The notes under the pieces are model-generated. The model saw nothing but the letters and a program-made list of their open reading frames with translations. It ran no database searches and had not been told where the DNA came from. A DNA stretch of 64,000 bases from Pegethrix bostrychoides GSE-TBD4-15B (GTDB lineage Bacteria > Cyanobacteriota > Cyanobacteriia > Elainellales > Elainellaceae), in NCBI GenBank assembly GCA_019359155.1, contig JAHHHV010000074.1, positions 1 through 64,000 on the forward strand, written 5' to 3'. Position numbers and translations under genes: made by a program. Shown here piece by piece: positions 49,521-58,372 of the stretch. Numbering within the stretch: the stretch's first letter is position 1; every line of letters starts with the position of its first letter.

Positions 49521-51143
49521 TCAGCTCACTCCCATCTTCCCATCGCGTCTTGGGTCGCCTGCACCAGCAAACTGAGATGCCGCAGTTTGGCCGGCAGGAC
49601 GACCCACCGCATGCACCCCGCCAAAAAACATATTCTGCTCTGACCAAAGCTCTAGCGTTTCGTCAAATGGAAACTGAGTTGGGTCAATATTCAGCTGCTC
49701 AAAACCCGGTTCGACGTTAAAGATTTGATCCTCCCAATGTACACGCGGACTGTTCACCGCCTGCTCCAGCGGCATTTGAAAATCAAGCAGATTTGAGATC
49801 ACCTGCAAGATAGCCGTGCGAATCCGGTTGGCTCCGCCTGAGCCGAGGGCAATTTCAGGCTGGCCGTCGCGCAAGATCAGCGTAGGAGCCATCATTGACG
49901 AAATACGTAGATTGGTCTGCCAGCTGTGAAACCCCTGCGGATGCAGATCGGCTTCACCCAGCATGTTGTTGGTCATGATGCCTGTACCCGGAATCACGTA
50001 GGCTGAGCCTTCGCCGTTGGAAGTCGTGACGCTGGCCGCATTGCCGTCGCTATCAATGGCGCTGAGATGGGTAGTGCTGCCCCATTTGTTAGGTATACTG
50101 CTGAGTATATTACTGACTGTATCGCTAGATATTTGATTGGATATTTTACTGTCTATCTGCATCCGCTGCTGATAGGTGGCTAGATGCTGCGGATCGAGAA
50201 ACTGCTCGGCCGCAGAGGCGGCATAGAGATTTGCGTCAAAGCCATCTTTGCGGGCGAGATTGGTTTGCTGCATCATCCGCGCCAGCAGCTGCAAATGTGC
50301 CGCGCTGCCAAACTGGATCTGACTCAAATCAACCGACTCTAGTAGCTTCAGCGCAAAAGCAATCAGCGATCCCCCTGAGCTGGGCGGCGGGTTGGTCAAA
50401 ACAGTCCGGCCCCGGTAGCTAAGCGCCAGCGGCGAGCGTTCAATCACCTGATAGTCACGCAGATCGGCCAGCGTCAAATGTCCGCCCTGCGCCTGCGAGT
50501 CCTGCACCAGCCGCGCTGCAATCTCACCTTGATAAAATCCGGCTGCGCCTGCTTCAACCAGGTAAGCCAAGCTCGCTGCCAGATCCGGCATTTTCCAAAG
50601 GCTACCTGCTTCCGGCAACTGGCCATCTGGCGCAAAAACCTGCCGCGAGCCGGGACTGTCGAGCAAAATCGGAGCCAGCAGCCGAAAGCAGTAGGCTTGA
50701 AAGGCCGTGAACTCAACGCCGCTGCTGGCGTACTGAATAGCAGGTGCCGCTACGGCTTTTAGGGGCAGACGGCCCAAGCGTCGGTGCAGATGCAGCAGCC
50801 CGCCGATGGCTCCGGGCACAGCCACCGAACCCAGCCCAATCTGAAACTCCTGCGTGACGCTGCCGAAGTTGACCAGAGCCGGACGAAAATCGCTCTGGCT
50901 GGGATCGCGCTGCTGCTGGGGCGTCTGGGTGAAAAAATCGAAGAGAATATTTTTGCCGCTGGCTGGATGCGCCAACAAAAAGCCGCCGCCTGCGGGGGAA
51001 GTCAGGGTGGGTTCAACCACAAACGAAGCCAGCACGCCTGCCACTGCTGCATCAAAGGCATTGCCGCCCAGCTGAAACATCTCTAGGCCTGCCTCTACGG
51101 TTTTGGCATGTCCAGCGGCAACTGACCCGCGAATCTTTGGCAT
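49521..51143 (-). CDS. gamma-glutamyltransferase-family Ntn hydrolase
   Basis: A 540-residue proenzyme: GHAKTVEAGLEMFQLGGNAFDAAVA at the start, then VVEPTLTSPAGGGFLL. The nucleophile Thr is near residue 355 in GSTTHLSAIDSDG, which begins the small subunit after autocleavage. GSGGANRIRTAI completes the substrate site. The family transfers or hydrolyses gamma-glutamyl groups of glutathione. No signal peptide is obvious, so the enzyme may be cytosolic or act on another amide. Confidence 0.87.
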   Translation of the reverse strand: MPKIRGSVAAGHAKTVEAGLEMFQLGGNAFDAAVAGVLASFVVEPTLTSPAGGGFLLAHPASGKNILFDFFTQTPQQQRDPSQSDFRPALVNFGSVTQEFQIGLGSVAVPGAIGGLLHLHRRLGRLPLKAVAAPAIQYASSGVEFTAFQAYCFRLLAPILLDSPGSRQVFAPDGQLPEAGSLWKMPDLAASLAYLVEAGAAGFYQGEIAARLVQDSQAQGGHLTLADLRDYQVIERSPLALSYRGRTVLTNPPPSSGGSLIAFALKLLESVDLSQIQFGSAAHLQLLARMMQQTNLARKDGFDANLYAASAAEQFLDPQHLATYQQRMQIDSKISNQISSDTVSNILSSIPNKWGSTTHLSAIDSDGNAASVTTSNGEGSAYVIPGTGIMTNNMLGEADLHPQGFHSWQTNLRISSMMAPTLILRDGQPEIALGSGGANRIRTAILQVISNLLDFQMPLEQAVNSPRVHWEDQIFNVEPGFEQLNIDPTQFPFDETLELWSEQNMFFGGVHAVGRPAGQTAASQFAGAGDPRRDGKMGVS

Positions 51144-51408
51144 AGCGAGCTAAGAGATCAAAATATCACAAACGCTCTGCTCAGTATATCTTGTCCAGCG
51201 CCAGCTCAGATCAGCCGCGCTTAAGTTGGGGAGTTTGGCAAACCTGCTGCAAAATCTCCAAAAACTCAGCATGGCTTGAGGCAGCTTGGAGCAGCTTGGC
51301 ATCTGGCCACATCGTCAACCCAGGTCAATCCAGTTGAGTGCATCAGCGGATAATCGTTGATACATTCAAAGCTAAGGAAATACAGCCAAAGCGGGGGCAG
51401 ACTGTTCG

Positions 51409-52752
51409 ATGAATATTGGTTTGGCACTTCTAGGATCCGTTACTGTTTTGTTGCTCTGCACGATCACAAGCGTTTATATTGCCTATCCGCTGCTGCTTAT
51501 TTTGCTACTGTTTATTGGCATCTGCCTGCACAAAGGATTTTCAATTTGGGCGCTCTGGCAGATGTGCTGTCGAGGTAGCCAAAAAGCGCTGCCAGTTTTC
51601 ACAATTCTGACTTTAATCGGAGCTGTGACAGCTACCTGGATGGCTGCCGGAACTGTACCCGCGATCGTTTACTATGGGATTCAGTTAATTCAGCCGCAGT
51701 GGTTTATTTTGGCTGCTTTTCTACTGACAAGTCTCGTATCGCTCTTGATTGGCACGTCGTTCGGTGCAGCCAGCACAATTGGCTTGGCGATGATGATTAT
51801 GGCTAAGGGCAGCAGCGTCAATCCTGATCTGATTGCGGGTGCGGTGATTGCCGGAGCTTATTTGGGCGAACAGCGGTCGCCCATGTCTTCAAGCGCGCAT
51901 CTAGTAGCAGCGATTACCCAAACCGATCTGTACGGCAACATAAAGCGGATGGTGCAGACTGGACTTTGGCCGCTGATTGTGAGCTGCGGCATTTATCTGG
52001 GGCTGTCTCTGCTCTATCCAATGCAGGCGCGTGACCAAAGCCTGAGCATCGCGCTACAGCAGCTCTTTGAGCTCAACGCTGTCGTACTGCTGCCTGCGGG
52101 AGTGATTATAGTTTTGGCGCTGCTGCGAGTCGAAGCCAAATATTCGATGCTGCTGAGCATTGTCGCCGCAATTGGGCTGGCGGTCTTCTATCAGCAGGAC
52201 TCGCTAGAGCAGGTCTTGCAATTTGCAATCTTTGGCTTTCGCTTAGAGTCCGACAGCCCAATTCAGACAATCTTGCGCGGCGGCGGCATTCTACCCATGC
52301 TAAAAGTCTGCGGCACGGTGCTGATTTCAACCTCGCTGGCGGGCATCTTGGCTGGAACCGGACTGCTCAAAACTAGCTTCAAGCGCTTGGTTCGAGCAGA
52401 TTACCTGGAGCAATCTCCATCAACCGCGCAGCGGTTTAGCAACACAGCGCTGATTGGGGCATTGGCGGCAGCTTTTGGCTGCACGCAAACAATCGGCATT
52501 CTGCTGACTGAAGATTTGGTGCAGCAAAACTATAAACAATCTGAGCAGCTAGCGCTAGATCTGGAGAATACGGTTGTGGTGCTGTCTCCGCTGATTCCCT
52601 GGAACATTGCTGGACTCGTTCCAGCTACGGTTCTAATGACCGACTGGCAGTTTATTCCCTATGCTTGCTATCTCTACCTGATTCCAGTTCTGGTCTGGCT
52701 GCAATTGCGAACCTTGGCTCAAAAGCCCAAAGGCTATTGTTCAGGCAAATGA
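51409..52752 (+). CDS. NhaC-family Na+/H+ antiporter-like membrane protein
   Basis: A 447-residue membrane protein with about 11-12 hydrophobic segments. The pattern SLLIGTSFGAASTIGLAMMIM and GAYLGEQRSPMSSSAHL are close to NhaC-type transporters. It could exchange sodium (or an organic acid) for protons; the precise ions are not shown. Its 3' end overlaps the convergent Uma2 gene by 19 bases. Confidence 0.78.
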   Translation: MNIGLALLGSVTVLLLCTITSVYIAYPLLLILLLFIGICLHKGFSIWALWQMCCRGSQKALPVFTILTLIGAVTATWMAAGTVPAIVYYGIQLIQPQWFILAAFLLTSLVSLLIGTSFGAASTIGLAMMIMAKGSSVNPDLIAGAVIAGAYLGEQRSPMSSSAHLVAAITQTDLYGNIKRMVQTGLWPLIVSCGIYLGLSLLYPMQARDQSLSIALQQLFELNAVVLLPAGVIIVLALLRVEAKYSMLLSIVAAIGLAVFYQQDSLEQVLQFAIFGFRLESDSPIQTILRGGGILPMLKVCGTVLISTSLAGILAGTGLLKTSFKRLVRADYLEQSPSTAQRFSNTALIGALAAAFGCTQTIGILLTEDLVQQNYKQSEQLALDLENTVVVLSPLIPWNIAGLVPATVLMTDWQFIPYACYLYLIPVLVWLQLRTLAQKPKGYCSGK

Positions 52753-53468
52753 TCCGGGTCAAAGCCCTGCGAGCGCAAAAAAGCCTCTAGTTGCTCTCGA
52801 CGTTGTTTCTCTTGATCGGCTCGCTGTTTTTCCTGCTCAGCCCGCTGCATGGCATCTTCTTCGGGGAGCGGCACTAATGAGCCACCCGGCGTGAACAACC
52901 GCAGCTTTTGGTCATGAATGCCCAGAAAAAGCCCTAGCTCGTCGCTCCAGAGCCATCCCTGCGGTCTAGGCTGGATGGGTTCGTACTGGCCGCGTAACAG
53001 CTGAAATCCTTGAAACTCTAGCGTCACTGGATCAAACCAGAAATATTCTGGGACGCGCCAAACCGACTGATACAGCTCTTTTTTCTCGCCCCGGTCTATG
53101 CTGGCGGTTGAATCTGACAGCAGCTCCACAATCAGGTTGGGATATTTGCCGTTCTCGTGCCAAACCGTCCAGCTGCGGCGCGGGCGGTTTTCTGTGCCCA
53201 AGACCACAAAGACATCTGGCCCGCGAAAATCCTCTGACTTCTTTTGATTGGGGCTATAGTAAACCGTCAGGTTGCCTGCAACATAGACATCTTGACGCTC
53301 GCAAAATGCCCAGCGGATCAGGCGAATCAGCAGATCAATTTGGTCACGGTGGCGATCGCTTTCCAAGGGGGGTTCATCGCTCCACAGATCGGCTGGGGGA
53401 AAGGCTAGGATTGCTTCTACAGCCTGCTGGGGTACAACCTGTTGAGTCACGTCTGCGGCTTGGGTCAT
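52734..53468 (-). CDS. Uma2-family (DUF820) protein, PD-(D/E)xK-like
   Basis: A 244-residue cytosolic protein of the type repeated in large numbers in cyanobacterial genomes. LTVYYSPNQKKSEDFRGPDVFVVL and PNLIVELLSDSTASIDRGEKKELYQ carry the conserved D and E-x-K region of this restriction-endonuclease-like fold. The C-terminus is a charged helix with repeated E-Q-E-K-Q-R. The family function is unsettled. Confidence 0.85.
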   Translation of the reverse strand: MTQAADVTQQVVPQQAVEAILAFPPADLWSDEPPLESDRHRDQIDLLIRLIRWAFCERQDVYVAGNLTVYYSPNQKKSEDFRGPDVFVVLGTENRPRRSWTVWHENGKYPNLIVELLSDSTASIDRGEKKELYQSVWRVPEYFWFDPVTLEFQGFQLLRGQYEPIQPRPQGWLWSDELGLFLGIHDQKLRLFTPGGSLVPLPEEDAMQRAEQEKQRADQEKQRREQLEAFLRSQGFDPDHLPEQ

Positions 53469-53573
53469 GGGATGATGGCCTGCGTTGCGTCCCTTTGATT
53501 ATAGTGATCGGCTGAACATCGCGGTTTGCTTTTCGGCTGAATCCAACTACACTGATCCACATTACTGTTCTAC

Positions 53574-53595
53574 ATTCCGACAAAATTCCGACAAA
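53574..53595. repeat. 11-bp tandem duplication
   Basis: ATTCCGACAAA occurs twice upstream of ureB, in the likely promoter region. Confidence 0.85.
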
Positions 53596-53612
53596 AAATA
53601 TAGAACCCCGTT

Positions 53613-53975
53613 ATGATTCCAGGTGAACTGCTGATTGAAGAAGGCGAAATCGAGCTGAACGCTGGTCGCCTGACGCTGACGCTAAGCGTCGCCAACACTG
53701 GCGACCGCCCGATTCAAATTGGCTCGCACTTTCATTTTTATGAGGTCAACCGAGCGCTGACGTTTGAGCGCGAGCAGGCTAGAGGAATGCGGCTGGATAT
53801 TCCGGCAGGTACGGCAGTGCGATTTGAACCCGGAGACGAGCGTGAGGTGACGCTGGTGCCGTTTGTGGGCAGTCGGCAGGTTTACGGCCTAAATGCGCGG
53901 ATTGAGGGCGCGCTGGATGCTGCGTTGGCTGAAGGCAAGGCTGACAAGAAGAAAGGCGGCAAAAAGAAGAAGTAA
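53613..53975 (+). CDS. ureB: urease subunit beta
   Basis: [18 protein letters not shown] and [21 protein letters not shown] are the standard start and core of the urease beta chain, with [14 protein letters not shown] near the end. At 120 residues it is longer than the usual 101-106, because a Lys-rich tail ([12 protein letters not shown]) has been added. Neither ureA nor ureC lies next to it. Scattered urease genes are known in cyanobacteria. The subunit alone has no active site, so the rest must be elsewhere. No clean NtcA box was seen upstream. Confidence 0.92.
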   Translation: MIPGELLIEEGEIELNAGRLTLTLSVANTGDRPIQIGSHFHFYEVNRALTFEREQARGMRLDIPAGTAVRFEPGDEREVTLVPFVGSRQVYGLNARIEGALDAALAEGKADKKKGGKKKK

Positions 53976-53984
53976 GTTTTAAGC

Positions 53985-55556
53985 TTAAGGCCGCTGAGCG
54001 GCATCTCGGCAAAACTCAACCAGCCAGTCTTTGACGCGATAGGTGGCGCGACAGTCGTCTTCGTTGTAGCGCAGGATGGCCGTCAAAAAGTCTACATTGC
54101 CAGTTTCTAGCCATTGAGCATACCAAAAAATCGACTGGGCGCCATTGGCTTCTGCGTCGCGCCAGTCAAAGCCCAGCCAGCGAGCAATCGGCTTCAGCGC
54201 GTAGCTCTCGACGGGCAGAATCGCCACCCGCGTCACCCGCTCATGCAGGTCAACAAACCGCTCAATCAGCCGCTCAATTAGCGCTGACGAAACGCCGTAG
54301 AGTTCGCCCAGTCGCCGCACTGTCTGAACTTCGTAGGGGCAAAAGTGGAAAATCGGCGCGTCGGGATAGCGCCAGACCAGCTCTAGAAACTGCTGCCACA
54401 CGTCCTGCTCTTGATCGGCTGAGCGCGCTAGCAGCGGATGAAAGGTTTCGGTCTGCGCCAACCTGTCTACCACCAAAACTCCATGCAGATAGATCAAGTT
54501 CTGTTCGGGTGCAGCCTCAATGTCAAAATACAGCTCCACTTCAGCTGTCGGCAGCTCCTGCTCAGACAGCAGCTCATCATCGCCGTCCGCAAAATCTGCA
54601 ATCGCTCGATTTTGCAGCGCCGCCTGCGCCTGCCAGATTAACCGCTGAGCAACTGGCAGGCCAAATCCAGGCAGGTTTTCCAGCTGACGCGGGTTGGTCT
54701 GAGCTAGCGCCTCTAGGCTGATGAGCCGCATCGCCTTCAAATGCTCATAGCGGCTGGGCGTAACGCCGGGAAGCAGCGACAGATGGCGGCTGGTCTGGGC
54801 AATTTCGTAGCAGTGGCTCGACCACTGGCAGAGATCGCAGCGGCTGTGAGAGATAAAAATTTCTGGCTCGGCGGCTTCGCTGAGCATTTGGATGCAGTCT
54901 TGCAGCGCCTCCTGCATCCGGGGCAGGATGTTGAACAGATCGACCGCGTAGCTATTGCGCTGCCGGAGCATCAGCCAAGCTGTTTCTGGCCAAGCCCCCT
55001 GCACCATTGCCAGCACGTAGGTATGAAACGCCACCGCGATTTGATAGTCCAGTTTCGGGCGTTTGCCCAACCGAATGTCTGCCGGGGCATAGAGCCAGTC
55101 ACCAAATATCGACAGTCCAGGCTGCTTAATCAACAGATTTGGGCAGCTGACCAGCTTCAGGCCAGTCTCTAGCTCCAGCAGCAGCACGCCATCCGAAATG
55201 CGCTCAACACCTTGCTGCATCAGAGCGAACGTTTTGGCTGCACCCTCCGCCCAATCGCGGCGGGCATATTTGGGACGATGCTGGGTGGGATGTGCAGTCA
55301 GGACATGGCGCTGATGCGTCTGGCTGTCTTGGCGGAGCTTAGCGAGATAGTCGCTGGGTGGGTCGCGCTGTTCGCTGTCACCGTAGAGTTCAAGATAGGC
55401 GTGTCGCTGACAGCGCTGATATTGAAACAGCAGCTCGTCGGTCAGCCAGATTTCTGGAGAGGATGGCAGAACAGACGGCAAAACGGGCAGCAGAGTTGAG
55501 AAGGCTGTTGATTCCTCAGCCTCCGGCAAATCGGATCGGTGAGGACTAGCAGACAA
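53985..55556 (-). CDS. TM0106-type RecB-like nuclease (RNase H-fold C-terminal domain)
   Basis: A 523-residue protein. The N-terminal part (LTDELLFQYQRCQRHAYLEL, later CDLCQWSSHC) recalls Cas4/RecB-family nucleases with a Cys cluster. HLKAMRLISLEALAQTNPRQLENLPGFG is helix-hairpin-helix-like. The C-terminal part (LYFDIEAAPEQNLIYLHGV to YNEDDCRATYRV) is an RNase-H-like 3'-5' exonuclease pattern with D-x-E and a late D-D. The only usable start is TTG 55556. No repair or CRISPR genes adjoin it. Its role in DNA handling is inferred from the fold. Confidence 0.82.
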   Translation of the reverse strand: MSASPHRSDLPEAEESTAFSTLLPVLPSVLPSSPEIWLTDELLFQYQRCQRHAYLELYGDSEQRDPPSDYLAKLRQDSQTHQRHVLTAHPTQHRPKYARRDWAEGAAKTFALMQQGVERISDGVLLLELETGLKLVSCPNLLIKQPGLSIFGDWLYAPADIRLGKRPKLDYQIAVAFHTYVLAMVQGAWPETAWLMLRQRNSYAVDLFNILPRMQEALQDCIQMLSEAAEPEIFISHSRCDLCQWSSHCYEIAQTSRHLSLLPGVTPSRYEHLKAMRLISLEALAQTNPRQLENLPGFGLPVAQRLIWQAQAALQNRAIADFADGDDELLSEQELPTAEVELYFDIEAAPEQNLIYLHGVLVVDRLAQTETFHPLLARSADQEQDVWQQFLELVWRYPDAPIFHFCPYEVQTVRRLGELYGVSSALIERLIERFVDLHERVTRVAILPVESYALKPIARWLGFDWRDAEANGAQSIFWYAQWLETGNVDFLTAILRYNEDDCRATYRVKDWLVEFCRDAAQRP

Positions 55557-55758
55557 AGGGCTGTCGCTGACGGGTGTGCTGATTCAAACTATCGCTGGGA
55601 GAGTGACTCATAAGCAGCTACTAAATATCTATGCGCTAGCTTCCACTATGAATCTAACTCGAATTCTCCAAAATTGCCGCAGGTTCGCAGATCGGCTACT
55701 GCCTGTCGCCCAGCGCCGTCAGCTGGATCAAGCTGGCAGCGGCTCTAGAACGCTCAGT

Positions 55759-56838
55759 TTATTCTGCGCTAAGAAACTTTAAGGGCTCAGCAGGTTGAAA
55801 CTGCGCTGCTGTGTTGCCTGCGAGGATAGCGCCATCAGTTAACGTCAGCTTGCGGACTGGCGCGCCCGCCGTCAAATCTAGGTCGTCTAGGTTGACCCAG
55901 AATACATTAGGACTACGGGTCGATTCAAAGAAATAGCGTCTGTTGGTTTGATCCGCAACCGTCCGCCAGATAGTCGAAGAAATATTGGGTTGACCGGGGG
56001 TGGTAATGCCCAGAGGAACTGAGGCATTGCGGATCACTGAAAATACCTGAGCGGCTGCTTCGACCGGATCGGCGGTTTTGGGAATGGCATTGATGTAGAA
56101 GGAAGCGCGGGCAAACCGATCTGCCGCCCGATTTGTGCCTGGCAGCATGGTGGTGCCGCCAATCTCTTCCCAATAGCGGTTGAGGGCAAGCTGCTGGTCA
56201 AAGACTGGAGAGTTGGTCATCACCTGATAGTCACGACTGTGGTGAATCGTCAGCTCGCCACCCACATACTCCAAAATCGCCGAGTCGCCGGTCGCATCAG
56301 AAATTGATAGATGCACTGTCCCAGGCTTGCCGTCAGGTGACGCGACCGGAATGATATAAAAGGATTCTGGCTGCATGGCTGCAACGGCTTCTGCAACAGT
56401 GGCATAGTTATCTAGAAAATACTGCGCCCAGAGAGAGAGAGACAGGGACTGGCGGGAATCAGCGCTGACTGGCGTTGGATATTCGCTTTCGGTTAGATAG
56501 AGCATATTCGCAACTAGTCCCCGTTCGTTCAGGCCGTCAGCAATGCCAATATCCCAAACCCCAGCGCCAACACTGCCATATTTAGATGTCCAGCGAATCG
56601 AGTTGGCTCCAGCTGCCCCGTCGCGCTCAATGCCTTTTGGAAATGCCCAAAGGTTGGTACTCATATCGCTGAGCCAGTCCATGCTGCGCCCCGTAATCAC
56701 CAGATTCTCTGTCCCCAAATAGACCGCGCGCGTACAGGCTAAAGCGATTGGCATCTGCATCAGCCCAACTAAAGCAGTGGCCAAAGTAGCAGTCAGTGAG
56801 CTGAACAGAAGCTCAGGGGGCAATAGAGTCTGCGGCAT
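55759..56838 (-). CDS. choloylglycine-hydrolase-family Ntn amidase, exported
   Basis: The signal peptide ends AIALA before Cys35 (ACTRAVYLG), so cleavage would leave the nucleophile cysteine at the new N-terminus, the arrangement of penicillin V acylase and bile-salt hydrolase relatives. GRSMDWLSDMSTNLWAFP follows with the family pattern. The 359 residues agree with the family. It hydrolyses a linear amide; the substrate cannot be told (possibly an acyl-homoserine lactone or similar). The divergent partner at 56880 is 41 bases away. Confidence 0.83.
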   Translation of the reverse strand: MPQTLLPPELLFSSLTATLATALVGLMQMPIALACTRAVYLGTENLVITGRSMDWLSDMSTNLWAFPKGIERDGAAGANSIRWTSKYGSVGAGVWDIGIADGLNERGLVANMLYLTESEYPTPVSADSRQSLSLSLWAQYFLDNYATVAEAVAAMQPESFYIIPVASPDGKPGTVHLSISDATGDSAILEYVGGELTIHHSRDYQVMTNSPVFDQQLALNRYWEEIGGTTMLPGTNRAADRFARASFYINAIPKTADPVEAAAQVFSVIRNASVPLGITTPGQPNISSTIWRTVADQTNRRYFFESTRSPNVFWVNLDDLDLTAGAPVRKLTLTDGAILAGNTAAQFQPAEPLKFLSAE

Positions 56839-56841
56839 AAG

Positions 56842-56873
56842 CCTTTGAACCTTTGAACCTTTGAACCTTTGAA
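56842..56873. repeat. 8-bp tandem repeat, four copies, between two divergent genes
   Basis: CCTTTGAA occurs four times without mismatch (56842-56873), in the only 41 bases that separate the starts at 56838 and 56880. It would change promoter spacing if its copy number varied. Confidence 0.9.
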
Positions 56874-56879
56874 GTTCAG

Positions 56880-58220
56880 ATGATTAGGGCAGATGAATTC
56901 TACCACAGTGCTCAATACGCTAGAATTCGATCGCTTCTCATGGCCGTCCGGCACTCCACTATGGTCAGCATTTCCGATTCGCCGCAGCCGTCGCTTGAAC
57001 AGCCGCATGAACAGCCTCAGCTTGAACAGCTGTCGCTTGAACAACAGCGGCAGCAATTTCCGGCACTGCACAACAAAACCTACTTCAACTTTGGCGGTCA
57101 GGGCACGATGCCGACCGCAGCGATACAGGCGATCCAGCAGGCGCATGAGTATATGCAGCAGGCGGGGCCGTTTTCAGGTGAGGTGAATCAGTGGGTAATG
57201 CAGGAAGCCCAGCAGACTCGCGCCCTGATTGCCGCTGAACTGGGGGTTCCGGCCAGCACCATCAGCCTCACCGAAGATGTCTCGGTCGGCTGCAATATTG
57301 CCATTTGGGGCATCGACTGGCAGGCGGGCGACCATCTGCTGCTTTCAGACTGCGAGCATCCCGGCATTGTGGCGGCGGCAGCGGAAGTGGGGCGGCGATT
57401 TGGCGTGGAGGTGACGAGCTGCGGCTTGCTGGCAACCCTAAATCAGGGCGATCCGGCAGCGGTGATCGCCGCGCAGCTGCAACCCAACACTAGGCTTGTA
57501 ATGATCAGCCATGTGCTGTGGAACACAGGGCAGGTCTTGCCGCTAGCCGAAATCATGCGGCAGTGCCATGCTTACCCGACTGCTCGGCCAACGCCCGTGC
57601 GCGTCTTGGTGGATGCTGCCCAGTCAGTCGGAATGCTGCCGCTGGATTTGGATGCGCTGGATGTAGATTATTACGCCTTTACGGGACACAAATGGCTCTG
57701 CGGCCCCGCCGGAATTGGCGGACTCTACGTTTCTGAAGCGGCTAGAGACAGCCTATCTCCCACGTTCATCGGCTGGCGCAGCGTTACCAAAAATGCTGTC
57801 GGGCATCCAACTGGCTGGCAGCCCGACGGCAGCCGCTATGAGGTGGCCACGTCTGACTTTTCGCTGTACGGAGCGCTGCGGGCAGCTTTGGCGACGCATC
57901 AACAGTGGGGCAACGCCGAGGCTCGCTATCAGCAGATTTTGAGCCTGAGTCAGCAGCTCTGGCAGCGGCTGAACGCTTTGACCAGCGTGACTTGCCTGCG
58001 GACTGCGCCGCCGGAATCGGGGCTGGTATCGTTTCAGGTGGGCGACCACAGCGCTGCGACTCACGAGCGGTTGGCAAAGCAATTAGAGCAGCAGCGCGTT
58101 TTGATCCGCACGATCCTTGACCCGACCTGCCTGCGGGCTTGCGTACATTACCTGACGACTGAAGCCGAGATCGAGCGGCTGATTGAGGCGATTCAGCAGG
58201 CTCTCGTGAGTGGCCAATAG
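56880..58220 (+). CDS. class V PLP aminotransferase (cysteine desulfurase/isopenicillin-epimerase-like)
   Basis: The first 60 residues are low-complexity (Gln/Glu/Leu/Pro-rich, made partly from repeats), so the true start may be ATG 56880, 56940 or 56961. The enzyme proper begins FPALHNKTYFNFGGQG. DAAQSVGMLPLD and the cofactor lysine in FTGHKWLCGPAGIGGLY are typical of fold-type I class V enzymes such as SufS/CsdA and isopenicillin N epimerase. 446 residues at most. Without a recognisable cysteine loop I cannot tell a desulfurase from another lyase. Confidence 0.82.
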   Translation: MIRADEFYHSAQYARIRSLLMAVRHSTMVSISDSPQPSLEQPHEQPQLEQLSLEQQRQQFPALHNKTYFNFGGQGTMPTAAIQAIQQAHEYMQQAGPFSGEVNQWVMQEAQQTRALIAAELGVPASTISLTEDVSVGCNIAIWGIDWQAGDHLLLSDCEHPGIVAAAAEVGRRFGVEVTSCGLLATLNQGDPAAVIAAQLQPNTRLVMISHVLWNTGQVLPLAEIMRQCHAYPTARPTPVRVLVDAAQSVGMLPLDLDALDVDYYAFTGHKWLCGPAGIGGLYVSEAARDSLSPTFIGWRSVTKNAVGHPTGWQPDGSRYEVATSDFSLYGALRAALATHQQWGNAEARYQQILSLSQQLWQRLNALTSVTCLRTAPPESGLVSFQVGDHSAATHERLAKQLEQQRVLIRTILDPTCLRACVHYLTTEAEIERLIEAIQQALVSGQ

Positions 58221-58372
58221 CGCAGCTAGCCGCCGCAGGTAACAAGGACTACTCGTTGCTTAACAAAACTACGTTAAGCTGCTGAAAACTGTCAAATTGG
58301 GCGTAAGTACTTGTAAGTACTTAATTTTAAGTATCGCCGTAGATCTGGATTGAACCGAAGGAGCTTCTGGGC

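Noticed and set aside
53476-53612. NtcA box ahead of ureB
   Set aside because: No GTA-N8-TAC with a well-placed -10 was found; only an 11-bp duplication is clear.
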